This document shows, one piece after another, positions 37,143-45,349 of a stretch of DNA of 64,000 nt. The DNA is from an uncultured Verrucomicrobiae bacterium. GTDB taxonomy: Bacteria > Verrucomicrobiota > Verrucomicrobiia > Limisphaerales > AAA164-E04. A program made the translations under genes and the position numbers. Numbering within the stretch: position 1 is the first letter of the stretch; each line of letters begins with the position of its first letter. The stretch is taken from assembly GCA_951813855.1 (NCBI GenBank), contig OX638380.1, forward strand, positions 3,426,876 to 3,490,875, written 5' to 3'. The notes under the pieces were generated by a model, which worked only from the letters and a program-made list of their open reading frames with translations, was not told where the DNA came from and did no database searches.

Positions 37143-37574
37143 ATGGAGGGGAGCACCAAGTTTCCCATTCGAATGGACAAGTGGCTCTGGGCCGTTCGGG
37201 TGTACCGAACTCGTTCCCTGGCCACCGCCGCCTGCAAAGCGGGGCACGTCAAGGTGGACGGGGCGGCGGTAAAGCCTTCCCGGTTGGTTTCCTTGGGCGA
37301 CGTCATCACGGCGACCGTGGGACGCATCACCCGGAAACTGAAGGTGGTGTCGCCCATCGAACGGCGGGTCGGCGCGAAAATGCTGGACCGCTACATCGAA
37401 GACCTCACGCCTCCGCAAGCGTTCGAGAAGTGCAGGTTATCGGATCCGCCGCCGTTGTATCGCTACAGCAAGGGGAAGGGACGTCCCACCAAGCGAGACC
37501 GCCGGGAAATCGATCGGTTAGATTCCAGCAATCTCGATTCCGCTGGTGATGATTTTTCGAGCGACTCCGGGTAG
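37143..37574 (+). CDS. S4-domain RNA-binding protein (Hsp15/HslR-like)
   Basis: 143 residues from the ATG at 37143. The S4 domain is clear: IRMDKWLWAVRVYRTRSLAT, then CKAGHVKVDGAAVKPSRLVSLGDVI. The basic C-terminal tail (KGKGRPTKRDRREIDRL) is usual for this group. Hsp15 binds stalled 50S subunits carrying nascent chains to help ribosome recycling; members of the family in other phyla are less well studied. The neighbours (Dabb protein on the opposite strand) do not suggest an operon. Confidence 0.85.
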   Translation: MEGSTKFPIRMDKWLWAVRVYRTRSLATAACKAGHVKVDGAAVKPSRLVSLGDVITATVGRITRKLKVVSPIERRVGAKMLDRYIEDLTPPQAFEKCRLSDPPPLYRYSKGKGRPTKRDRREIDRLDSSNLDSAGDDFSSDSG

Positions 37575-37613
37575 ATCGTCCCGGAGGCTTCCTCGCCGGC
37601 TGCGCCGGATCGT

Positions 37614-37916
37614 TTATTCTCCGAAATCGTAGACGACGACTTTCTTGCAGACCTTCTTGAACACATTCTCGACGAATTCGACGTGCTGGGGATGGACCTG
37701 GTATTCGTCTTGGGTTTTCTTGTCGGGGAAGGAGATGTTGAGCGCGACCTGATAGGTTTGATCGACTACCGAACGATGGCTGGAGGCCATTTTACCGACG
37801 TGAAAATGCAAGACTCCCGGGATGGGTTTCAGGTATCGGTTGGCGCCGTCGATGAGTTCCTGCGCGGTCTGAGGTTGGTCCGGTTGGGTCCAGAAAATGA
37901 CGATGTGCGAAAACAT
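37614..37916 (-). CDS. Dabb-family (stress-responsive alpha/beta-barrel) protein
   Basis: 100 residues from the ATG at 37914-37916 (MFSHIVIFWTQ); an upstream in-frame ATG at 37979 would add 21 residues not seen in the family. The ferredoxin-like alpha/beta pattern of the Dabb domain is present: HIVIFWTQPD, LKPIPGVLHFHVGKM, YQVALNISFPDKKTQDEYQV and HVEFVENVF with a final basic strand. These small dimeric proteins have varied or unknown roles (some are oligoketide cyclases or stress proteins). Convergent with the S4 gene. Confidence 0.85.
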   Translation of the reverse strand: MFSHIVIFWTQPDQPQTAQELIDGANRYLKPIPGVLHFHVGKMASSHRSVVDQTYQVALNISFPDKKTQDEYQVHPQHVEFVENVFKKVCKKVVVYDFGE

Positions 37917-38276
37917 GGTTCGATTTAAACCGGCTTCGGTTTCGGCGGCAACGAATTTTGTCGCCGGACCGATCGGCAAATCCGGGCAGCGTAAATTCGG
38001 AATCGTTCATCAAGTAACCGGCTGCGATCGATTGGCTTCCCAAGCGGACGGGGGAGAAGTGGGATCGGCCGATCGGTTTCGATTTTCCGAGTTACGTCTG
38101 GAATAAATCCGCTTCCCTGACTTGATCGGAACGGTCCGGGGTTTCCGGTCTGGGCGGTCGGTTCCGTGATCTCGGGGGTAGCACGGGATATCGAGCCGTC
38201 AACCCGTCGGCCTGCTCTCGATCGACCGATTCGGCAGGGCAATCCGCGGGGGGCGGCTAGCGGCAATTACCGGGAG

Positions 38277-39860
38277 TTACTGCAACTGATCCGGAAGGTT
38301 GATCAACCGGTTCTGCATGAGGCCGAGAGCCCGGGAAGTTTCCGCTTCCGAGCTTTCCACGCCGAATTTGATTCTTCGCACCGGCTGAATGTCTTTGAAA
38401 ATGGCGCAGTATTTTTTGTTGGCCATGATGCCGAGCAGTTCGCCCGTTTTGCTGAAAACCAAGTCGCCTCGAGAAGGAGCGAACTTGCCGAAAAGCTTGC
38501 CGAAGGTCGGACGGTTCATCTTTACGAAGGAGGGGAATTCGGGGTCCATTTCGAATTCCACCTCGCCGAAATACGAGTCTTTCGAACCGACCAGAACGGC
38601 TTCTTGGAATTGGAAGGGATCAGTGGCGAAAGGGTAGATTTTGCAGCCGAGCGATTCGGCCGCATGGCGTCCGACATCGACAGCCAGAATGCGCGGATCC
38701 AAGGATAGGACAGAAAGATAGGTAATGTCGTAAGTGATGGTTGTTCGGCTCACCAAACCGTCAATTTGCTCCCATCGGGTATCGGGAGATCCCAAGGAAA
38801 GGGGGGTGTCGTTAATGTGGTAGAGGATGAAAAAACGCTGCCCGTCGGTCGCCACGATACTTCTGGTGTCGCTCTTCTTGGTGACTCGATTGCCGAACAT
38901 TCCACTTTTGACCGAGGTGAAGCGAGTGTCGACGCGGTTTTTTTGAAAATCGTCGAAAATGCTGTTGGCGGTCAGGGGGCGGCTGCTACGGATTTCGTCC
39001 TGGATTTGTTTCGAGGTCTCCGCCAAGTCGCCCACTGTGGAGGCGAGTTTATCGGCATGCTCGCGGTGGGCGGCGATGGTTTCGGTGCGAGCCTCGGTGA
39101 CTTCGCCGCGTAAATGGATGATCTCGTTTTGGGCCCAAGCGCGGTTGGCTCGTTCCAATTCTGCTTCGTTTCGAGCCAAAGCGACGTGCTCCTTGAGTAG
39201 GATAGCCTCGGTTTCGGACCTTTTCAGGTTGATTTCCAAGCGAACATTTTCGGATTCGCTGAACTGGAGTTTCTGTTCCAGAGTTTCGTTCTTTTGCTGC
39301 ATCGCGTCGGCTTCCCGCCGCCAGATGTTGCGTTCGCGTTCGGTAGCTTCCAGCTTAGCGTTGGAAACCGCCGCGTCTTTCGACGAGGAATGGAGTTCGG
39401 ATTTCAACTTATCGGCCTCGGCCTTGGCCGCCTGAAAATGCTCCTTCAATTGGTCTTCGTTTTTTTTGGTGATCTGGAAATTCTTCTCTGACTCTTGCCG
39501 TTGCCGTTCGATTTCCTGCGCTCGTTGTTCGGTGGTGACCAAGGTCTGCTGGGTAGTCTCCAAAACGGTTTCGCGTTCCTTGAGAGTGTCCAGGGTGGAC
39601 GCGTGCTGCTGTTCGAGATTGGCCAATTCCTGGGCCAAGTCGCTTCGGACCATTTGTTCCTCTTTTCGGACCTTTTGTTCCTCTTCGAAGGCCAACTTTA
39701 GTGCCTGGAGCATGTCCTCGGCGTTCTGGGATTCCTGTTCCTTCGCCGTTTGAACCGACTGCTCGGCTTCGAGTTCTCCCATTCCAACGCTTTGAGTGTA
39801 CAGGGAAAGAATGCTGATAATGAGAAAATCGCAGATGATGATCAGAAGAGGTTTGTTCAT
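38277..39860 (-). CDS. Membrane-anchored coiled-coil protein with ExbD/MotB-like TM helix and C-terminal trypsin-like domain
   Basis: 527 residues; the start overlaps the stop of the preceding membrane protein gene in an ATGA. The only membrane helix is N-terminal (MNKPLLIIICDFLIISILSL) and carries an Asp at residue 11 near its start, as in ExbD, MotB and ZorB, where this Asp conducts protons. A coiled coil rich in Glu, Gln and Lys covers about residues 35-290. The last 200 residues look like a beta-rich domain (RSIVATDGQRFFILYHIND, FGEVEFEMDP, PSRGDLVFSKTGELLGIMAN); the final stretch resembles the GDSGGP segment of trypsin folds with the Ser changed, so probably not a protease. With an N-in helix, the coiled coil and domain would be periplasmic. 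No family name was recognised. Confidence 0.65.
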   Translation of the reverse strand: MNKPLLIIICDFLIISILSLYTQSVGMGELEAEQSVQTAKEQESQNAEDMLQALKLAFEEEQKVRKEEQMVRSDLAQELANLEQQHASTLDTLKERETVLETTQQTLVTTEQRAQEIERQRQESEKNFQITKKNEDQLKEHFQAAKAEADKLKSELHSSSKDAAVSNAKLEATERERNIWRREADAMQQKNETLEQKLQFSESENVRLEINLKRSETEAILLKEHVALARNEAELERANRAWAQNEIIHLRGEVTEARTETIAAHREHADKLASTVGDLAETSKQIQDEIRSSRPLTANSIFDDFQKNRVDTRFTSVKSGMFGNRVTKKSDTRSIVATDGQRFFILYHINDTPLSLGSPDTRWEQIDGLVSRTTITYDITYLSVLSLDPRILAVDVGRHAAESLGCKIYPFATDPFQFQEAVLVGSKDSYFGEVEFEMDPEFPSFVKMNRPTFGKLFGKFAPSRGDLVFSKTGELLGIMANKKYCAIFKDIQPVRRIKFGVESSEAETSRALGLMQNRLINLPDQLQ

Positions 39861-41524
39861 AGGATACCGGCCTCCGTTTCAATTAGCAGTTTGCGGCGAT
39901 AGGGACGAATGTAGATAATTTTGAGCAGGCAAGTGAACACGATCCCGAACAGGGTGGAGGAATAGGCGGCCATCAGCGAAACGCTCACCAGTTCGATGGT
40001 CACCATGACTAAGGCGAGCACGGTGCCCGCCAGCCCGACGTAGAGGCCGGAATCGAACATGTTGTCCTCGTTGTCCAGCAACTTCAGTTTCAGCCGGGAA
40101 GATCCCCGGTGCTTTTCGATCTCCCGGAGTTTTACCCGGCAGAGGGCGAAAAGCAGGACCTGGATCAAGAAAAAGATGACCAGGACCAACAAGTCGATTT
40201 CATTAACATTTTCTCCCAACATAGCATGGACTTCACCGACGATGGCTTCCGGAGCGGTCGGAAACTTCCAGTTCGGGGGATTGTCTTCAATTTGATCCGA
40301 TTGTGCAAGAAATGGTTCGCTCGCCAAAATCGCGACGATGAGCAGCAGTACCGCGAGGATTTCCTGCCGGACGAAGGTGATCTTCTCCATCTGGATCACC
40401 TTGACCCTGTTTTTCGTTTGGGGCAGGAAAACCGCGACCATTCGAATCAGGTAGAACGAGCCGAACAAAATCGCCAGATATTTGAACAGCAGGGAAAGCC
40501 GGGGAAAGTGATAGGACATGTCGGCGATCAAGGATCGCGCCAGCTGAGGCCATAACTCGAAGAACCATTGATTGAAGCGGGGGGGCGAGTAAACTCGATC
40601 GCCTCGTTGCAGGACGCTTTCGACCCCGCCTCGGTGCGACCGCAAGCCCAAGGTGAGATCGGCGATGCCGGTTTCCGGCCAACGATGGAGGTAATCGCTG
40701 ACTTCCTTTGCCGAGGGAGCTAGCCAGACGATCGAGAACAGAATCGGAAGATCCTGGTCGTTCTGTTTCAGGGCGCGAGTCAGGCGGCTGAGGGTTTCGA
40801 GCTGATCGATCTTCGACAGGAATCCGGAAAACTGGGCCCAATCCAATTTGCCGGCGAAAGCGAGCACGTCCAGGTAGGCCAACTCGAGCGGACGGGTGCT
40901 GTGGCCGCGATTAGCGTCGGAAGCCAGCCGTTCCAGTTCCAGACGAAATTCCGGTTGCAGGAAATCGTCTTGGGAGAGCAGCGCTATGGCGGTGATAATC
41001 GTCTCCAGAGCCGCTCCGCCGGGAGCGCTGACGGGCGGAAATAATTCGGTCTGCAGCAAGTCTCGATTTTCCAGGATTTCTTGCACGCCGGGCCGCCGGG
41101 ACGATTTCAGTCGCTCTATAATGACCGACCGCGTCTGAGGGGCGACGAGCGCTTTAACTACGGAAGCCTTTTGGGTGAGGTCGGCCACCGGCACGTTGTC
41201 TAGATTCGGAAAGTGGCCGCCCCAGAAATTGAGTTCGGGGTGGTCGATTCGAAACTGGTCGTAGGCGGCCTGCGCTTCGGCGAGATCTTCGATTCCGCAT
41301 TTTTGGGCGCCCTGCAGCAGCAGTTCGGCGATTCCCGGTTTTTCGAGGGAGTACTGATTTTGCGCTTCCCGTTTCAGGGTCAGGGTTTCCTGGCCGGCAT
41401 GAAGCACGACCCGACTGTCCAAGGCCCGCAGGCAAACGGGTAGCGCCAAGGCTAGGGAAGCGAAAACCAAGCCGATGACGAAAAGTTTAGTGATCTTGGC
41501 CCAATCGGCCCCATGCAGTGCCAT
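39857..41524 (-). CDS. Polytopic membrane protein with ExbB/TolQ/MotA-like C-terminal helices
   Basis: 555 residues. One helix at the N-terminus (about 10-30) is followed by a large helical exported or cytosolic region (about 35-340), then five more helices at about 341-366, 386-405, 441-461, 493-516 and 521-538. The last two (YVGLAGTVLALVMVTIEL, SSTLFGIVFTCLLKIIYI) match the G-x-G-T-V and small-residue/T pattern of ExbB/TolQ/MotA proton-channel subunits. A basic stretch (CRVKLREIEKHRGSSRLKLK) between helices 4 and 5 fits a cytosolic loop. Its stop codon overlaps the start of the Asp-bearing partner gene, which supports a two-protein proton-driven complex. The large N-terminal domain is not seen in ordinary ExbB. 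Assignment is by pattern only. Confidence 0.6.
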   Translation of the reverse strand: MALHGADWAKITKLFVIGLVFASLALALPVCLRALDSRVVLHAGQETLTLKREAQNQYSLEKPGIAELLLQGAQKCGIEDLAEAQAAYDQFRIDHPELNFWGGHFPNLDNVPVADLTQKASVVKALVAPQTRSVIIERLKSSRRPGVQEILENRDLLQTELFPPVSAPGGAALETIITAIALLSQDDFLQPEFRLELERLASDANRGHSTRPLELAYLDVLAFAGKLDWAQFSGFLSKIDQLETLSRLTRALKQNDQDLPILFSIVWLAPSAKEVSDYLHRWPETGIADLTLGLRSHRGGVESVLQRGDRVYSPPRFNQWFFELWPQLARSLIADMSYHFPRLSLLFKYLAILFGSFYLIRMVAVFLPQTKNRVKVIQMEKITFVRQEILAVLLLIVAILASEPFLAQSDQIEDNPPNWKFPTAPEAIVGEVHAMLGENVNEIDLLVLVIFFLIQVLLFALCRVKLREIEKHRGSSRLKLKLLDNEDNMFDSGLYVGLAGTVLALVMVTIELVSVSLMAAYSSTLFGIVFTCLLKIIYIRPYRRKLLIETEAGIL

Positions 41525-41639
41525 CGGCGGGGGATTCTAACAGGAGAATCGCCGAGAGGAAACCGAAATGCGAGCCCATGGATACCGCCATAGGGCGGAA
41601 GCCGTCTCTGACGGGTGGGGGCGGTGGCAGGGTTGAAGG

Positions 41640-42482
41640 TCAGAGTTCCTGAAAATATTCTGGAATCGGCTGACCGATCTCGATGGTTTCGACTCCCAGA
41701 TTGTATTGTTTCAGCAAGTCACATAGTTGATCGCCGTCGATCAGATCTATCGCAATAGCACCGTCACGTACGGCTTCGTTTTGCGCGTTCTGCGTGAAGC
41801 GACCGGAAGTGATGAACAGACCTTTTGCTTGCCGACCATCCAGACTGCCTCGGAAATCGCGAATTGAACTGGCGCCGACCGAGTCTTTGTACCTCTTGCA
41901 CTGGAACCTGACGTGATAAGACAGCAAATTGATTTTCAGAATGCCCTTGCCGTCAATGCCTTCGTCGCCGCTTTTTCCGGTGACTTCCACTTTGATGAAA
42001 CCCGACTCGCGAAGCAGTCTTTGGCACAGGCGTTCGAATGCGTCAGGCGACATTTTGTGGATAATGTCGAGGAGTTGCGTTTTCCATTTGTCGGATGCCT
42101 CGTCCGGTTCGGACGCTTCGGGTGTTTGTTGCTTTTGTTGCTGAATTCTTTCGGCGGCCCACTTCTGTACTAACTGCTTGCTTCTGTCTTTGACCGTTTC
42201 CTCAGCTCGAAATCCTCTGCCGATCGGGGTAATGGTCCAAATCCCTCGTTTCGGGTTGGTTACGGCTCCCATTTTTTTCAAATAGGTGCGTGCCCAACCA
42301 GCTCGGTATGCTAGTTCCGTTACGGAACCGTTTTTATGCAATCGTTCGCTCATTTGTTCGTCTAGCCCCATTTGTACGGGTAATTGGCTCAATATTTCTT
42401 CGATGGTGGCTGAACCGCCTTTGGCCTCCAGGATTTTCAGGGTAGGCCACAAAAAGTCTTGATAATTGGGGAATGATTTCAT
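41640..42482 (-). CDS. Mrr-type restriction endonuclease
   Basis: 280 residues from the ATG at 42480-42482, which has GAGGATCG upstream; earlier in-frame starts add residues outside the family. An N-terminal winged-helix Mrr_N domain (MKSFPNYQDFLWPTLKILE, LAYRAGWARTYLKKMGAV) is joined by a Gln-rich linker to the Mrr catalytic domain: RLCQRLLRESGFIKVEVTGK, GDEGIDGKG (catalytic Asp) and VRFQCKRYKDSVG (Q-x-K), then RDFRGSLDGRQAKGLFITSG. The D-Q-x-K set is that of Mrr/PD-(D/E)XK nucleases, which cut methylated foreign DNA. It stands alone between core genes, which suggests an independent acquisition. No methyltransferase partner is next to it, as expected for a modification-dependent enzyme. Confidence 0.9.
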   Translation of the reverse strand: MKSFPNYQDFLWPTLKILEAKGGSATIEEILSQLPVQMGLDEQMSERLHKNGSVTELAYRAGWARTYLKKMGAVTNPKRGIWTITPIGRGFRAEETVKDRSKQLVQKWAAERIQQQKQQTPEASEPDEASDKWKTQLLDIIHKMSPDAFERLCQRLLRESGFIKVEVTGKSGDEGIDGKGILKINLLSYHVRFQCKRYKDSVGASSIRDFRGSLDGRQAKGLFITSGRFTQNAQNEAVRDGAIAIDLIDGDQLCDLLKQYNLGVETIEIGQPIPEYFQEL

Positions 42483-42792
42483 TGATCGATCCTCGGGCTT
42501 ACCTAGGATTTTTTGATCGAAAATGGGATTGATTCGGATTTGCGGTTTGGTCCCAGCTGCGAATCGCAGGATTCTCGACCGGTTATCCGTCAATCAAGCG
42601 TTGGAAAACTGACGGGGTGGTCGGGGGGAGATTCTGTAATCGCTCGGCCACCTGTCAACTCTCGATGTTCCTGCAGTTCTGAATTATGGCCTCCGGGTTC
42701 GTGGCGAAGGAACCCATGCGTGCGGATCAACGGTTTCTTCCTGTCGGCACTTGTCGGTCCGTCTCATTTTGCTATGCTGCCGGGCGAGACTG

Positions 42793-44499
42793 ATGCTTCG
42801 TAACTTCTCGCACCAACTAATCGGGCTCGTGGCGGTTTGGGTTTTTTCCTGCCTGTCTGAGATGGGCCACGCGGCTCGATATCACATCGCCGCGGTCGAT
42901 GCCGACAAGTTGGAAGGAGACGATGGCACCACCTCCTTTTCCTTTCTGGTTCGCCGTGAAGGCGATATGTCTTCGGCTGCGTCCATCGGTTATTGGATCC
43001 GGGAAATCGGCCAAAAGCACGTCGATCGCGATCGAGCCGACCTCGCGGATTTCCATCCCCAAACGATGGAAACGGCGGTGCGTTTTTGGGGAGCGATCGA
43101 ACCGGCCGGCGTGCCGTCCGCAACGGTGGCCTTCGGGGCGAACGCCGACGCTGTTGTCTTGGGAGTGGACGGAATCCTCCGTAGTCAGCATTTGGCCGGG
43201 AACCCTTCGGCTTTGTGGCGGGATTTTCATGCGGATGTTCTCGCTATGGACCTCAGCGACGATCACGGTATCGCGTTGCGACGTGACGGTTCGATTTTTT
43301 GTTGGGGAGAAAATCACAACGCCCAGTTGCAAGTCCCCCAGGCGGGACATATCGGCCGTATCGCCCGGGTAGTTTCGGAAGGACTCGACGAAGTGGTGGC
43401 CGTTGCCGCCGGGCCGACTTCCTCGGCCGCTCTGAAGCCTTCCGGTCAAATGGTGTTTTGGGGCGGAGCTAATCCGTCAATTCGTACCCTCGACCTGCCT
43501 CCTCCCGATTGGGACGGCCAAGCGCTGTGGTGGATTCGAGCCCTCACTTACGATTTCAAGGAAGACATTTCCGATATTGCCTCCGGCGGCTTTTTTACCG
43601 TCGCGCTGAGGCGCGACGGAACCGTCACGGGAATCGGTCATCCTGGGGCGGATGCGTATCTCGACGCTAGCGAGATTCAGGTGCCCCAAGGCTTGCGCGA
43701 CGTGGTGTCGATTGCCGCGGGTGACTGGCATGCCGTCGCGTTGAAATCGGACGGTACCGTGGTCGTTTGGTGGCCGTTCGAGCCGGCGCGGGTCGGCAGA
43801 GGTTTCGACTTCGATTATGGATACTGGCAGCTATCCCGGGACACCGATGCTTTGTCGCCCCTTGATCAGGGGCAGTTGGAAGTGCCCGAGGGTCTCGCCG
43901 ATGTGGTCGCTGTCGAGGCGGGAGCCAAGCGTACTCTCGCCCTGAAGTCGGATGGAACTATCGTGGTTTGGGGGGATGGAGTGAACCTGGCGATGGATCC
44001 GGAAGAGAACTGGCTGGACGTTATCGATATGCACGTGGGGAGGCGACACACCGCGGTGCTCCGGGGAAGTTACGGCCGGATCGAATTCGCTCCGGGAGAG
44101 ACCGAACGCAAGCTCGAGATTTTCGTTCGAACCGATGAAGCGCCCGAATCCGACGAAGCGTTCACGGTCGCCCTTCAGGTGATCGCCGAAGATGGGGCGG
44201 CAGGCGTCCCAACGGCTCGAGGCGTTATTCGCGACGACGATCGACCTTGGAAACCGAGTGGCCCCTTATTTCTGCTACCCGAAATTCAACAGGAGCGGTT
44301 CGTATTGAGATTCGGCTATCGCAACGACTCCCCCTTGGAACACAATACCGCGAAGTGGTTGCGCCTCGCTTCTTCTGCGGACTTCGCCACTTGGCAGGTC
44401 GAACCCAAAGCGCCCGTCGAAAAATACGGCATACTTCGTTGGGAAGTTCCCCTGGATCGGCAAGTCCCTCGTTTTTTCCGCTTGCAGTTTCCGGAATAG
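42793..44499 (+). CDS. Secreted RCC1-repeat protein with Calx-beta-like ends
   Basis: 568 residues from the ATG at 42793, which starts a signal peptide (MLRNFSHQLIGLVAVWVFSC). A Calx-beta-like strand pair follows (LEGDDGTTSFSFLVRREGD), then at least five RCC1-type blades, each with the pattern A-G-x-x-x-x-ALK-x-DGT-V-x-W: VAVAAGPTSSAALKPSGQMV, IASGGFFTVALRRDGTV, IAAGDWHAVALKSDGTVVVW and VEAGAKRTLALKSDGTIVVW. A second Calx-beta-like segment (RIEFAPGETERKLEIFV, SDEAFTVALQV) and a short C-terminal strand region end the protein. RCC1 propellers bind proteins or polymers; secreted forms are common in PVC bacteria but have no defined role. No catalytic motif was seen. Confidence 0.8.
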   Translation: MLRNFSHQLIGLVAVWVFSCLSEMGHAARYHIAAVDADKLEGDDGTTSFSFLVRREGDMSSAASIGYWIREIGQKHVDRDRADLADFHPQTMETAVRFWGAIEPAGVPSATVAFGANADAVVLGVDGILRSQHLAGNPSALWRDFHADVLAMDLSDDHGIALRRDGSIFCWGENHNAQLQVPQAGHIGRIARVVSEGLDEVVAVAAGPTSSAALKPSGQMVFWGGANPSIRTLDLPPPDWDGQALWWIRALTYDFKEDISDIASGGFFTVALRRDGTVTGIGHPGADAYLDASEIQVPQGLRDVVSIAAGDWHAVALKSDGTVVVWWPFEPARVGRGFDFDYGYWQLSRDTDALSPLDQGQLEVPEGLADVVAVEAGAKRTLALKSDGTIVVWGDGVNLAMDPEENWLDVIDMHVGRRHTAVLRGSYGRIEFAPGETERKLEIFVRTDEAPESDEAFTVALQVIAEDGAAGVPTARGVIRDDDRPWKPSGPLFLLPEIQQERFVLRFGYRNDSPLEHNTAKWLRLASSADFATWQVEPKAPVEKYGILRWEVPLDRQVPRFFRLQFPE

Positions 44500-44801
44500 C
44501 TCCGCCGATCGAAGCCAGGATTAAGTTCGCGAAACGGACGGTTGGAAAACGACCCGGGACAAATGTTCGAGCCATCGATCACGGTCCGTCCCGAACCTCG
44601 GTCGGAACGGGGGCGTTCGATTCAGGGTTCCGATTCGAGCACGCTCGGAAGGGATCGGGAAACGTCGCCTCCCGGAATAATCTTTCGCTTAAAAGATTTT
44701 CCCGACGGGAGTTTCGGTTTAGGTTCGTGGGGGTGCCGCGGCGAGCCCGCCGGGGCGCTCAAGCTGGTTGGGAACGGCGATCAGGTCGTCGGAGAACCCG
44801 A

Positions 44802-45332
44802 ATGAAAGACAACGGTCAGTGGAGGGAAACAGTGACTACAGCCGATATCGTCATCCGATACCTGTTCATCTCCCGAGGTCATAATTACAAGGGGCGTTTC
44901 GGCCAAGAACCTCATACGCACGAGATGGAGTCCCAGGACTCGGTAGAGTGCGTCGCGGGCAAAGGCATCTGGGGCGACCGATACTTCGATCACAAACCGG
45001 ATTACAAGGGGCAGATGACATTCTTTGCCGACGAGGTCTGGTCGGCGCTCTGCCGGGAATTCTCGGTCCAGTCCCAACCTCCGTCCGTCTTTCGCCGCAA
45101 CGCGATCGTTTCGGGCATCGATCTGAACGAGTTGATCGGCAAGCGATTTTCCCTGGGCGAAGTCGAATTCGAAGGAGTCGAAGAGGCCAAGCCCTGCCGC
45201 TGGATGAACCAAGCTTTCTGCGAGGGAGCCGAGGAGGCCATGCGGGGAAGGGGCGGACTGCGCACTCGGATTCATTGCGACGGTACGCTGTCGCTGGGAA
45301 AACACTCTCTGGTTATCGAGTCGAATACTTGA
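44802..45332 (+). CDS. MOSC-domain protein
   Basis: 176 residues from the ATG at 44802, with GGAG seven bases upstream; a GTG at 44832 is an alternative. The MOSC pattern is visible: YLFISRGHNYKGRFGQEP near the start, ECVAGKGIWGDRYFD, FRRNAIVSGIDLNELIGKRF, EFEGVEEAKPCRWMNQAFCE with the conserved Cys, and GLRTRIHCDGTLSLG. MOSC domains bind sulfur or molybdenum-cofactor ligands in moco sulfurases and amidoxime reductases. The sulfite dehydrogenase genes near 52394 also need molybdenum cofactor, but there is no link in gene order. The gene faces the sulfatase gene with an 18-base gap that holds a small CCGGC/GCCGG hairpin. Confidence 0.8.
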   Translation: MKDNGQWRETVTTADIVIRYLFISRGHNYKGRFGQEPHTHEMESQDSVECVAGKGIWGDRYFDHKPDYKGQMTFFADEVWSALCREFSVQSQPPSVFRRNAIVSGIDLNELIGKRFSLGEVEFEGVEEAKPCRWMNQAFCEGAEEAMRGRGGLRTRIHCDGTLSLGKHSLVIESNT

Positions 45333-45349
45333 CGCCGGCAGTAGCCGGT

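Noticed and set aside
44247..44801. Upstream extension of the MOSC gene overlapping the RCC1 gene
   Set aside because: The extension is out of frame with RCC1, lacks family similarity, and a ribosome site stands before the ATG at 44802.
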